DNA from: Acidobacteriota bacterium
GTDB taxonomy: Bacteria > Acidobacteriota > Terriglobia > Terriglobales > SCQP01
Direction of reading: 5' to 3'
Assembly (NCBI GenBank): GCA_004299485.1
Contig: SCQP01000001.1
Coordinates: forward strand, 1-64,000
DNA: 64,000 nt
In this document: piece after piece, positions 35,567 through 43,278 of the stretch
How the letters are laid out: each line of letters starts with the position of its first letter
Position numbering within the stretch: the first letter of the stretch is position 1
Translations under genes and position numbers: made by a program
Notes under the pieces: generated by a model
The model's input: the letters and a program-made list of their open reading frames with translations, nothing else
The model's database searches: none
Told to the model about the DNA's origin: nothing

Positions 35567-37930
35567 ATGCACATTCGGCGTTGGTTCTGGATTTTGGCCC
35601 TACTGACCGCGGTGACTGCCGCGCAGTCACCCGCAGCCACGCGGCTCACCGTGCCCGGCATCGCGCAGCCCGTGACCATCCGGCGCGACCACTGGGGCAT
35701 CGCCCACATCTACGCCCAGAATGAGCACGATCTGTTCTTCGCCCAGGGCTACAACGTCGCCCACGACCGCCTCTTCCAGCTCGAGCTCTGGCGCCGCCAG
35801 GCCACTGGTACACTGGCCGAGGTGTTGGGTCCGAGCGCGGTGCAGCGCGATATCGGCAACCGCCTCTTCCAGTACCGCGGCGACCTCACGCAGGAGCTGA
35901 ACTGGTATCACCCCCACGGCGCCGCCATCGTGCAGGCCTTTGTGGATGGCATCAACGCCTATGTCGCCCGCACCGAGCAGGACCCCGCACTCCTCTCACC
36001 CGAATTCAAAATGCTGCGCCTGAAGCCCGGGCGCTGGACCCCGGCGGTGGTCATTACCCGCTTCAATGGCCTGCTCGGCAATGTCAACCGCGAGATCAAC
36101 CTTGCCGAAGCGGTGCGCGCCATTGGCCCGGCCGAGGTCGATGAGCTGCAAAACTTCCAACCCACCCACCCCAACCTCACCCTCGACCCGGCCCTGCAAA
36201 ACGCACCCCTGACGCCGCAAATCCTGGCCATCTACAACGCCTTCCGCCGCCCCCTGCGCTTTCATGGCACCGAGATCGCAGCCACCGCCCAAGCGACGCT
36301 GCCGCCCACACCCTTCGATCTCGAGCGCCAGTTGCAGACCATTGGCAGCAACAACTGGATCGTCAGCGGACGCCTCACGCCCGGCGGCTTCCCCCTCATG
36401 GCCAACGATCCCCACCGCATGCAGGAGGCCCCCTCCCTGCGCTACTGGGTGCATTTAGTCGCGCCCGGCTGGGACGTGATTGGCGCCGGCGAACCCGCCC
36501 TGCCAGGCATTTCCATCGGCCACAACCAGTACGGCGCCTGGGGTCTGACCATCTTCGGCGGCGACACCGAAGATCTCTACGTCTACGACACCAATCCGGC
36601 CAACCCGTTGCAGTACAAATACCGCGGCGAGTGGCTGACGATGCAGGTCATCCCCACCACCATCGATGTCAAAGGGGCCGCCGCGGTCCACGTTGAGCTC
36701 AAATACACCCGCCACGGCCCCGTCGTCTACGAAGACGCCGCCCACCACAAAGCCTACGCGATTCGCGCCGCCTGGCTCGATAAAGGCGCCGCACCCTATC
36801 TCGCCAGCTTGCGCATGGATCAGGCGCGCAACTGGCAGGAATTCCGCGCCGCCTGCGCCTACAGCCGCGTGCCCAGCGAAAACATGGTCTGGGCCGGCGT
36901 CAACGGCGACATCGGTTATCAGGCCGTGGGCATCACCCCGCTCCGGCCCAACTGGAGCGGCCTCGTCCCCGTGCCCGGCGACGGCCGCTACGAATGGGAC
37001 GGCTACCTGCCCATTCTCGACCTGCCGCACGCCTATAACCCCGCGAAAGGCTTCTTCAACACCAGCAACAATTACCTCATCCCCAACGGCTGGCCCTACG
37101 CGAAGGCCTTGCATTACGAATGGGCCGACGCCTTCCGCGCCCGCCGCGTCGCCGAGGTCCTGGGCTCAGGCCAAATCTTCACCGTCAGCGACATGGAGCG
37201 GCTGCAGAACGACGACACCTCCCTGCCCGCGCGCGCGCTCGTGCCCCTGCTGCGCGGCCTGCAAATCTCCACCGGCCCCGTGCGCGATGCCCAGCGCCAA
37301 CTCCTCGCCTGGAACGACGTCCTCGACAAGGACTCCGTCGCCGCGGCGACCTTCGAAGCCTGGAAGCGCCGCCTCGTGGTCAACCTCAAGCAGCTCCTCG
37401 TCCCCAAAGCCGCTCAGCCTTATCTCAGCCTGAGCCTGACCAAATGCATCCGCTGGCTGGAGGCCCCCGATGGCCGCTTCGGTTCCGATCCGATCGCCGG
37501 CCGCGACGCCCTGCTGCGCAAGAGCCTGCGCGAGGCGGTGGCCTCACGACCCATGGCGCCTTGGGGTACGTATCATCGCGCCACCATCTTCCATCCCCTC
37601 AGCCCCATCCTCTCCCCTGCCGACCGGGCCCGCTTCGACGTTGGCGACGCCCCCCGCAGCGGCGGCGGCGTCACCGTCGATGCCACCGGCGACGGCCCCA
37701 ACCAAGTCGCGGGCGGATCCTTCAAAATCATCACCGACACCGGCCACTGGGACGCCTCCGTCGGCCTCAACAATCCCGGCCAGTCCGGCGACGTGCGCAG
37801 TCCGCACTATCGCGACCTCTACGTCCTCTGGTCCCAGGGCAAATACTTCCCCATCTTCTTCAGTCGCACCAAAATCGAGTCCGTCACCGGCCAAACCCTC
37901 ACCTTGGAACCCACCGCCTTGCACCCATAG
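35567..37930 (+). CDS. Penicillin acylase family (Ntn) amidohydrolase
   Basis: The 787-residue exported precursor has a signal peptide (MHIRRWFWILALLTAVTAAQ). It shows the alpha-chain motif VTIRRDHWGIAHIYAQNEHD, YNVAHDRLFQLELWRR, and the autocatalytic junction IGSNNWIVSG. S261 would become the N-terminal nucleophile of the beta chain, followed by GGFPLMANDPH and the oxyanion-region FFNTSNNYLIPNGWPY. Family members hydrolyse amides such as acyl-homoserine lactones or beta-lactams; the substrate here is unknown. A strong GGGAGG lies 6 nt before the ATG, with TATACT at 35531 as a possible -10. Confidence 0.9.
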   Translation: MHIRRWFWILALLTAVTAAQSPAATRLTVPGIAQPVTIRRDHWGIAHIYAQNEHDLFFAQGYNVAHDRLFQLELWRRQATGTLAEVLGPSAVQRDIGNRLFQYRGDLTQELNWYHPHGAAIVQAFVDGINAYVARTEQDPALLSPEFKMLRLKPGRWTPAVVITRFNGLLGNVNREINLAEAVRAIGPAEVDELQNFQPTHPNLTLDPALQNAPLTPQILAIYNAFRRPLRFHGTEIAATAQATLPPTPFDLERQLQTIGSNNWIVSGRLTPGGFPLMANDPHRMQEAPSLRYWVHLVAPGWDVIGAGEPALPGISIGHNQYGAWGLTIFGGDTEDLYVYDTNPANPLQYKYRGEWLTMQVIPTTIDVKGAAAVHVELKYTRHGPVVYEDAAHHKAYAIRAAWLDKGAAPYLASLRMDQARNWQEFRAACAYSRVPSENMVWAGVNGDIGYQAVGITPLRPNWSGLVPVPGDGRYEWDGYLPILDLPHAYNPAKGFFNTSNNYLIPNGWPYAKALHYEWADAFRARRVAEVLGSGQIFTVSDMERLQNDDTSLPARALVPLLRGLQISTGPVRDAQRQLLAWNDVLDKDSVAAATFEAWKRRLVVNLKQLLVPKAAQPYLSLSLTKCIRWLEAPDGRFGSDPIAGRDALLRKSLREAVASRPMAPWGTYHRATIFHPLSPILSPADRARFDVGDAPRSGGGVTVDATGDGPNQVAGGSFKIITDTGHWDASVGLNNPGQSGDVRSPHYRDLYVLWSQGKYFPIFFSRTKIESVTGQTLTLEPTALHP

Positions 37931-37961
37931 TGCGGCCCGTCACCGCCGGCACTGGCGGCTG

Positions 37962-37967
37962 TACACT
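37962..37967 (+). promoter_or_regulatory. TANNNT -10 box abutting the hicB start
   Basis: TACACT ends 6 nt before ATG 37974, followed by the same TGAGGGCATG seen at the antitoxin start at 25412. Confidence 0.45.
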
Positions 37968-37973
37968 GAGGGC

Positions 37974-38189
37974 ATGCACAACGAATTCACCGCCGTTTTC
38001 GAAAACGACGGAGAGTGGGTTATCGCCTACAGTCCGGAAATCCCCGGAGCGAACGGACAGGGGCGCACCAAGGACGCAGCGCGGGAAAGCCTGACGGCGG
38101 CGATCCAGTTGATCCTCGAAGAACGCAGGAACGAAGGTTTGCGCGCTGTGCCGGAAGGCGCCGAGCGCGAGGTCGTCACCATCGCGTGA
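37974..38189 (+). CDS. hicB: HicB-like antitoxin
   Basis: The 71-residue protein has the HicB partial RNase-H-like fold: FTAVFENDGEWVIAYSPEIP, GANGQGRTKDAARESLTAA, IQLILEERRNEGLR, ending REVVTIA. It should bind and neutralise HicA, but the adjacent hicA is broken, so it may be an orphan. The order hicB-hicA is the reverse of the E. coli locus. The stop overlaps the hicA GTG by 3 bp. Confidence 0.84.
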   Translation: MHNEFTAVFENDGEWVIAYSPEIPGANGQGRTKDAARESLTAAIQLILEERRNEGLRAVPEGAEREVVTIA

Positions 38190-38379
38190 AGCGCTGGGCG
38201 CTCTTGCGGCACCTGCGCCGCTTTGGCTGCGCGCTTCGGCGCGAGGGAGCCGCGCACTCCATCTGGACTGGACAAATCCTCGTACTGGCGCTTTCAGCGC
38301 CGTCCCACGCCATAAGGAATTCCCCGACCAGCTCGCGCGCCGGATCTGCCAGCAATTGGGTATTCCACAATTGCGCTAA
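38186..38379 (+). pseudogene. hicA: hicA toxin, inactivated by a 5-bp tandem duplication
   Basis: From GTG 38186 the frame reads VKRWALLRHLRRFGCALRRE, then GAAHSIWTG, then loses similarity. A shifted frame resumes with NPRTGAFSAVPRHKEFPDQL, ARRICQQLGIPQLR, then a stop at 38379, which is a normal HicA C-terminus. At the junction CTGGA occurs twice in tandem. Removing one copy gives HSIWTNPRTGAF in a single frame. HicA is a small double-stranded-RNA-binding mRNA interferase whose catalytic His lies in the GxxHxI/W region, here just before the lesion. Confidence 0.82.
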
Positions 38380-38615
38380 CGCAGTGTCGCGGCCGCCGCG
38401 CTCATGTATAGAACTTCGCTGTCAGCCATCAGCTTTCAGCGCTCAGCTTGGCACTTGTGTCCGGGAGGTCCCAGACCTTAACCTTTGTCACCAACTCCGC
38501 CGTCGCCCATCCCGCCTGATGGCTGATGGCTGATGGCTGATGGCTGATGGCTGATGGCTGATGGCTGATGGCTGATGGCTGATGGCTGATGGCTGATGGC
38601 TGATGGCTGACCGCC
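38380..38615. repeat. Intergenic tract dominated by a CTGATGG heptad array
   Basis: From 38516 to about 38610 the sequence is an uninterrupted array of CTGATGG with about 13 identical 7-bp copies. A related inverse tract (GTCAGCC ATCAGCT TTCAGCG CTCAGCT) lies at 38411-38440. The stretch lies between the 3' ends of the convergent hicBA and S9 peptidase genes. I see no gene in it. Confidence 0.85.
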
Positions 38616-38616
38616 C

Positions 38617-40683
38617 TCACCGCTCCGCTGCGTCCCCCGCAGTCGCCCCCTTGCCCAGCAGGTACTTCGCATACCAGTCCAGATACCGCCGATAGCGGTC
38701 GCGCAAAAAGCTGGGCCGCCGGAAGCCGTGCCACTGCCCCGGATACAGCACCAGTTCGGTCGGCACATTCAGCGTCTTCAGCGCCTCGTACATCTGCTTG
38801 TTGCCCACCATGGGAACGTTCATATCCAGCAACCCGCTCATATATAACGTGGGCGTCTTGATGCGGTCCGCGTGCAGCAGCGGATACCCGATCTTCTGGT
38901 AGGTGGCCCAGGCCTTGGCATCCCACGGCGGCCCAATCTCGTTGTCGTACTGGCGGATATACTCGTCCACCCCGTAGAGCGAGAAGGTAAAGCCGGTGCC
39001 GGCGCCGCAAGTGGCCGCCTTGAAACGCGGATCGGAGGCGATCATGTAATCCGTCGAGATGCAGCCATAGCTCCAGCCGCCCACTCCCAGCCGGTTGGGG
39101 TCAGCGATGCCGCTCTGGATCGCCCAGTTCACACCCGCTTCCAGATCTTTTTCCTCCAGGTTGCCCCAGTCGCCGGCAATCACCTGTGAGTACGCCTGCC
39201 CGCGGCCATTGCTGCCGCGATAGTTCACGTTCAGCACGGCATAGCCGTGAGCAGCAAAAATTTGGTTTTCAAAGCTGAAGCTGTAGTCGTCCTGCCCGGT
39301 CGGGCCGCCATGAATGCGCAGCAAAAACGGTACCCGGCTGGCGGTCTGATAATCCACCGGCAGCGTCAGAATGCCGTGCGCGCTGTTGCCATCCGAGGCC
39401 GTAAACTCCACCCCCCGCACCTTGCCCAACTGCAGTCCGGCAAATAGCTTGTCGTTCTGGTGGCTGAGCTGATGCACCGTACCACCAGCGAGGCGGTAGA
39501 CCTCATCTGCTTTTTCCGGATAGCCAATGATCGCCGCCTCGCAACCGGCTTTCTCGGTAAAGTCCGACACGACGATGGGCGGATTCAGTAGCTTGGTTTC
39601 GCTGCCATCGGCCAGCGCGAACCTGGCCGGGTAGCTGGAGCGGTCATCGGTGACCGTCACCTCGATGGATTGGCCGTCGGCCGTGAAATGCGGATTGTTG
39701 ACGTCGCGGTCGAAACTGGGCGCCACCAGCCGCGGCGCGCCCGACCCATCCGCAGCGATCACTGCCAGCCGCGGCATGGCGTACATGTTCACCCTCGGCG
39801 CGGTGGATTTCAGAAACGCGATCGTGTGGCCGTCCGGCGACCAGGCCGGCTGGCCGGTGGCGTAGTAGTCCTCCTGCGTCAACTGCTTGGCCACCGCGCC
39901 CGGGCGCACATCCATGACGTAGAGCTGGCCGGTGTAATCGCGGTCGGGATGGGCATCATGGTTGCTGAAAAAGGCGATCCGGCGGCTGTCCGGCGACCAC
40001 GCCGGGTGGCTCTGGTCGTAACGCGGGTCGGTCAGCAGCGAGAGCTTTTTCGTGGCCAGATCAAAAATGTAGATATGCGTCTTGCGGCCGGTCAAATACC
40101 CGACGGTGTCCGCCTCGAACAAGTAATGCTGGATCACCACCGGTGAGGGCGGCTGCGCCTGATCGTGATGCGAGAGCTTGTACAGCGTGGCTGCAGAAGG
40201 GTCTTCAATCTCCAGCGCCAGCTTGCGGCTGTCCGGTGACCAGACGAAGCTGTGCAGCGAACCCAGCGTCGCGGTCAACTGCACCGCTTCCCCGCCCCGC
40301 CGGTTCAACAGCCACACCTGATTGCCTTTGGCCGGCCCGGAGCGGGAAGAGGTAAAGGCCAGGTACTGACCGTCGGGCGACCACAGCGGCGAAGACTCGG
40401 AGCCGTCGGCGGAGTTCGTCAGTTGCACGTTCTCACTGCCATCGTATTTGGCCATCCAGATATGTGACTGGTGCTTGTCTTTCTTGACATTAATGCTGCT
40501 GACTACATACGCGACCCACTGACCATCCGGCGAACATTGGGGATCGCGGACGGAGCGCACCGCGTTCAGGTCGTTGATCCGCAGCGGACGGCGCGCCGCC
40601 GGTGCGCTTTGCGCGCCGGCCAGCGTGGCCGCGGTCAACAGTCCAGTGAGAAGCGCGAGGGTGGGTTTGTACCTTTTGTCCAT
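38617..40683 (-). CDS. Secreted S9-family prolyl oligopeptidase (acylaminoacyl-peptidase-like)
   Basis: The 688-residue exported serine peptidase has a signal peptide (MDKRYKPTLALLTGLLTAATLAGAQS). Its WD40-like propeller repeats are VRDPQCSPDGQWVAYVVSSI, PLWSPDGQYLAFTS, FVWSPDSRKLAL and PAWSPDGHTIAFL. The alpha/beta-hydrolase domain has PFLLRIHGGPTGQDD, the nucleophile in GVGGWSYGCISTDYM, an Asp in SGLLDMNVPMVGN and a His in YPGQWHGFRRP. It would degrade oligopeptides in the periplasm. ATG 40683 is set by the signal peptide; upstream codons are non-homologous. Confidence 0.92.
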   Translation of the reverse strand: MDKRYKPTLALLTGLLTAATLAGAQSAPAARRPLRINDLNAVRSVRDPQCSPDGQWVAYVVSSINVKKDKHQSHIWMAKYDGSENVQLTNSADGSESSPLWSPDGQYLAFTSSRSGPAKGNQVWLLNRRGGEAVQLTATLGSLHSFVWSPDSRKLALEIEDPSAATLYKLSHHDQAQPPSPVVIQHYLFEADTVGYLTGRKTHIYIFDLATKKLSLLTDPRYDQSHPAWSPDSRRIAFFSNHDAHPDRDYTGQLYVMDVRPGAVAKQLTQEDYYATGQPAWSPDGHTIAFLKSTAPRVNMYAMPRLAVIAADGSGAPRLVAPSFDRDVNNPHFTADGQSIEVTVTDDRSSYPARFALADGSETKLLNPPIVVSDFTEKAGCEAAIIGYPEKADEVYRLAGGTVHQLSHQNDKLFAGLQLGKVRGVEFTASDGNSAHGILTLPVDYQTASRVPFLLRIHGGPTGQDDYSFSFENQIFAAHGYAVLNVNYRGSNGRGQAYSQVIAGDWGNLEEKDLEAGVNWAIQSGIADPNRLGVGGWSYGCISTDYMIASDPRFKAATCGAGTGFTFSLYGVDEYIRQYDNEIGPPWDAKAWATYQKIGYPLLHADRIKTPTLYMSGLLDMNVPMVGNKQMYEALKTLNVPTELVLYPGQWHGFRRPSFLRDRYRRYLDWYAKYLLGKGATAGDAAER

Positions 40684-40728
40684 GGCCGTGAGTATAATCC
40701 AAGCTGCCCCCCGGGGCGAGGACCTCTT

Positions 40729-41478
40729 GTGGAACCGCTCACCATCATCCGCATCGTCCACGCCAGCGTACTCATTCAGTTCGGAGCTTGCAGTGTGCTT
40801 ACCGATCCCTGGTTCGCCGAGCGCCCCGGGCACCACCATGGCGAGCCCCTGGGCCTGCGCCTGGCCGATCTGCCCCAGCTATCTGCCGTAGTCTGCAGTC
40901 ACAATCATTTCCACCATTTTGATATGCAGAGTTTCGCCCAATACCGTGACCGGGGCGTACCCATGATCGTGAACCGGGGCATGGAGAAGCCGGCGCGTCG
41001 GGCTGGCTTCAGCAATATTTTTCCGCTGGAACCCTGGCGCTCGGTGACCCTGGGACCACTGCGCGTCAGCGCCACCCCCTCCCGCCACGGCGTCCCCGAT
41101 AACACCTACGTCCTCCACTGCGGCGGACGGCGCGTCTTTTTCGCGGCCGACTCCCTGGGCGTGGCCGAAGCCCGCAACCTGACCGAACGCTACTCCCACC
41201 CCGATGTGGCCCTGCTGCCCATCCAGGGCCTGCGCCTGCCCTTCTGGTTCAACCACCAACTGGTGATGAACCCCCAGCAGGCGGCGGCGATTGCCGGCCT
41301 CCTCCAGCCCCGCTTTGCCGTGCCCACACATTACCGGCTCTCCTACAGCGGCTTTCGCGACCGTTTTCTTTTCCAGACCAGGGGCAGTCTCCAGGCCTTT
41401 GCCGCCGCCATGGCCGCCGCGGCGCCGCAGACGCAAGTGCGCGTGCTGGCGCCCGGCGAGCCTCTGGTCATTGATTAA
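40729..41478 (+). CDS. Metallo-beta-lactamase-fold hydrolase (UlaG-like)
   Basis: The 249-residue protein has the metal-dependent hydrolase fold: IRIVHASVLIQFGACSVLTDP, WFAERPG, then VVCSHNHFHHFD as the HxHxxH-type metal site. Further His/Asp ligands lie in SATPSRHGVPD and FFAADSLG, and VPTHYRLSYSGF may supply another. Members hydrolyse phosphodiesters or lactones; the substrate is unknown. The start is GTG 40729, preceded by GAGGA, and is 45 bp from the divergent S9 peptidase start. Confidence 0.82.
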   Translation: MEPLTIIRIVHASVLIQFGACSVLTDPWFAERPGHHHGEPLGLRLADLPQLSAVVCSHNHFHHFDMQSFAQYRDRGVPMIVNRGMEKPARRAGFSNIFPLEPWRSVTLGPLRVSATPSRHGVPDNTYVLHCGGRRVFFAADSLGVAEARNLTERYSHPDVALLPIQGLRLPFWFNHQLVMNPQQAAAIAGLLQPRFAVPTHYRLSYSGFRDRFLFQTRGSLQAFAAAMAAAAPQTQVRVLAPGEPLVID

Positions 41479-41484
41479 TCGCCT

Positions 41485-42207
41485 ATGGCCACCAGCGCTC
41501 TCCTCCCCGCCAATCCCTTGCCGCCGGCGCGCCGCAGTTTCCGCTGGGCTTCTCTGGGTCCGTTTCTGATCCTCGCCGCAACCGCCTCGCTTCTCCACGC
41601 CAACTGGCTGCTTATTCCCGCACGCTTTCCGGTGCACTGGGATCTGCAGGGCCAGGTCAACGGCTGGGCTACCCGCAACTTCTGGGGCGTGTACGGCATG
41701 CTGCTGCTCGCCGCACTTTTTTGTGCTTTGGATCTCTTCCTCGGCTGGGCAACCCTGCACTGGGCCGGACACCCCCGCGGCGCCGCCAGCCCCGCCCGCC
41801 GGCGCAATGCCGCGTGGGCGCTGCTGGCCTGTTCCTACCTCCTCGCCCTGGCTTTCAGCTTCGTGGCCCTGCTGCCCTTGCGCGGCGCCAGCCTCTCCGC
41901 CGCCAACGCCCTCGTCATCGTGCCCACCGTGTTGATTCCCTGCGCCGCGGCCATCGCCGTCCTGGTGGCCTGGCAATCACACCCCGCCGGCGCCCACCCA
42001 CGCAGCTCGCCCCCACCCGAGCCTCACCACCAAGCCCACTGGGTCGCCGGCGTGGTTTACTACAACCCCGACGACCCGTCGATTCTCGTCCCCAAGCAGT
42101 TTGGCTTCGGCTACACCCTGAACTTTGCCCATCCGCTGTCCTGGTGGCTACTGGGCGCGACGGGCGCTGCCATTACCGTGGCGATGCTCCTCTCCTCGCC
42201 GCATTAG
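41485..42207 (+). CDS. DUF1648/DUF5808-type membrane protein
   Basis: The 240-residue inner-membrane protein has four hydrophobic segments. The DUF1648 signature is LIPARFPVHWDLQGQVNGWA, after TM1. The C-terminal part has YYNPDDPSILVPKQFGFGYT followed by LNFAHPLSWW, the DUF5808 pattern. The function is unknown. It starts 6 nt after the hydrolase stop, so the two are probably cotranscribed. Confidence 0.75.
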   Translation: MATSALLPANPLPPARRSFRWASLGPFLILAATASLLHANWLLIPARFPVHWDLQGQVNGWATRNFWGVYGMLLLAALFCALDLFLGWATLHWAGHPRGAASPARRRNAAWALLACSYLLALAFSFVALLPLRGASLSAANALVIVPTVLIPCAAAIAVLVAWQSHPAGAHPRSSPPPEPHHQAHWVAGVVYYNPDDPSILVPKQFGFGYTLNFAHPLSWWLLGATGAAITVAMLLSSPH

Positions 42208-42236
42208 TGCGCAATCCCGCCAGCATTGCCTCAATA

Positions 42237-42268
42237 GCTGATGGCTGACGGCTGACCGCTGATCGCTT
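42237..42268. repeat. 7-bp periodic intergenic repeat
   Basis: GCTGATG GCTGACG GCTGACC GCTGATC GCTT, in 7-bp register, just upstream of the promoter box of the next gene. Confidence 0.65.
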
Positions 42269-42279
42269 CTTTCGCGTGT

Positions 42280-42285
42280 TACTAT
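42280..42285 (+). promoter_or_regulatory. TANNNT -10 box abutting the DUF3887-like gene start
   Basis: TACTAT ends 6 nt before ATG 42292. No Shine-Dalgarno is visible. Confidence 0.45.
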
Positions 42286-42291
42286 CCCGAA

Positions 42292-42669
42292 ATGGAAACT
42301 TGGTTTCGCCGCAGCGGTACTGTCGCTGCCGTCATTTTTCTATTCTTTGCCTCAGCCTTCGCCCAGGCGCCCGACTATGCCCATATCGCCAAACAGGCGG
42401 TCACCAACCTCGCCTCGGCGAACTATGACGCCGTCGAGCAGGCAATGAAGCCGGAAATGGCGCAGGAAGTTCCCGGGCAAATCCTGCAGTTGGTCTGGAT
42501 GCACGTGGTCCGGCGCTTCGGCGCCTTCCAGCAGATCACCGGCGTCACCAGCAAGCCCGTGAAGGAGCAGCAGTTGGTCGAAGTCGCCTGCCAGTTCGCC
42601 CACGGCCCCGTCACCGTCGAGTGGATCATCAACGCTCAGGGCCAGATCACCGGTCTGCACTTTCAATAA
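42292..42669 (+). CDS. Small exported DUF3887-like protein
   Basis: The 125-residue protein has a signal peptide (METWFRRSGTVAAVIFLFFA, then SAFAQ). A short alpha+beta domain follows: AVTNLASANYDAVEQAMKPE, LVWMHVVRRFGAFQQITGV, VEVACQFAHGPVTVEWIINA, QGQITGLHFQ. The pattern matches DUF3887 domains, which are often fused to exported serine hydrolases; here the domain stands alone. The function is unknown. Confidence 0.72.
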   Translation: METWFRRSGTVAAVIFLFFASAFAQAPDYAHIAKQAVTNLASANYDAVEQAMKPEMAQEVPGQILQLVWMHVVRRFGAFQQITGVTSKPVKEQQLVEVACQFAHGPVTVEWIINAQGQITGLHFQ

Positions 42670-42692
42670 CTGGCCAGCGGCCGAATCAAACG

Positions 42693-42803
42693 GCGGCAGC
42701 TTGGAGGAGCCCTGAGCGCCAGCGGGCGGACCCTGCCGGCAATCGAAGCCCGCACTCCAAGCGACCCACGGGAGCGACCAGGGCAAAAAGTGGCGAGCCA
42801 CCC
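42693..42803 (+). repeat. 111-bp structured repeat, copy R1
   Basis: It is nearly identical (2 mismatches, no gaps, from my own alignment) to 42953-43063. Internal pairing potential: CTTGGAG with CTCCAAG as an outer stem, GCGGGC with GCCCGC inside, then GTGGCGAGCCAC near the end. It lies 46 bp from the tRNA-Ser 3' side. Confidence 0.82.
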
Positions 42804-42849
42804 ACCCAACTCGGGTACAACCGGTCGCCAGGACCAGTAGCAAAAGGAA

Positions 42850-42939
<90 letters not shown>

Positions 42940-42952
42940 GCACGCGCCGGTC

Positions 42953-43063
42953 GCGGCAGCTTGGAGGAGCCCGGAGCGCCAGCGGGCGGACCCTGCCGGC
43001 AATCGAAGCCCGCACTCCAAGCGACCAACGGGAGCGACCAGGGCAAAAAGTGGCGAGCCACCC
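42953..43063 (+). repeat. 111-bp structured repeat, copy R2
   Basis: This is the second copy, exactly 260 bp from R1, and begins 13 bp upstream of the tRNA-Ser 5' end. It has the same internal stems as R1. The rest of the gap up to 43185 holds no gene that I can support. Confidence 0.82.
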
Positions 43064-43185
43064 GCCCTTAACTAATTTTAAGGCCTCCCGGCCCCGCGTA
43101 GGCCGACTTCCTGCTTTGCCAACCGCCATTAGCAATAACCGCCGATTCTCCGCGTGTTACCGGATGGGCGGTTACAGAAATGTCA

Positions 43186-43214
43186 TTGACAACAACCTCC
43201 AGTCGGACTACACT
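43186..43214 (+). promoter_or_regulatory. Sigma-70-type promoter of the TonB receptor gene
   Basis: TTGACA (43186-43191), a 17-bp spacer and TACACT (43209-43214) form a near-consensus promoter. Transcription would begin near 43221, giving a leader of about 58 nt with a purine-rich GAAAGGGGAA before ATG 43279. Confidence 0.75.
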
Positions 43215-43278
43215 CGCGCCCAGTAGACCTATCGCAGCGTGAAGTAAACGCTTATGTGAAAGGGGAATCTAAACAACA

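Noticed and set aside
38516-38610. CTGATGG array as a CRISPR
   Set aside because: Units are 7 bp with no spacers and no cas genes nearby; it is a simple tandem array.
40471-40728. N-terminal extension of the metallo-hydrolase
   Set aside because: The extra 86 codons lie opposite the S9 peptidase signal peptide and have no homology. The GTG at 40729 has a Shine-Dalgarno.
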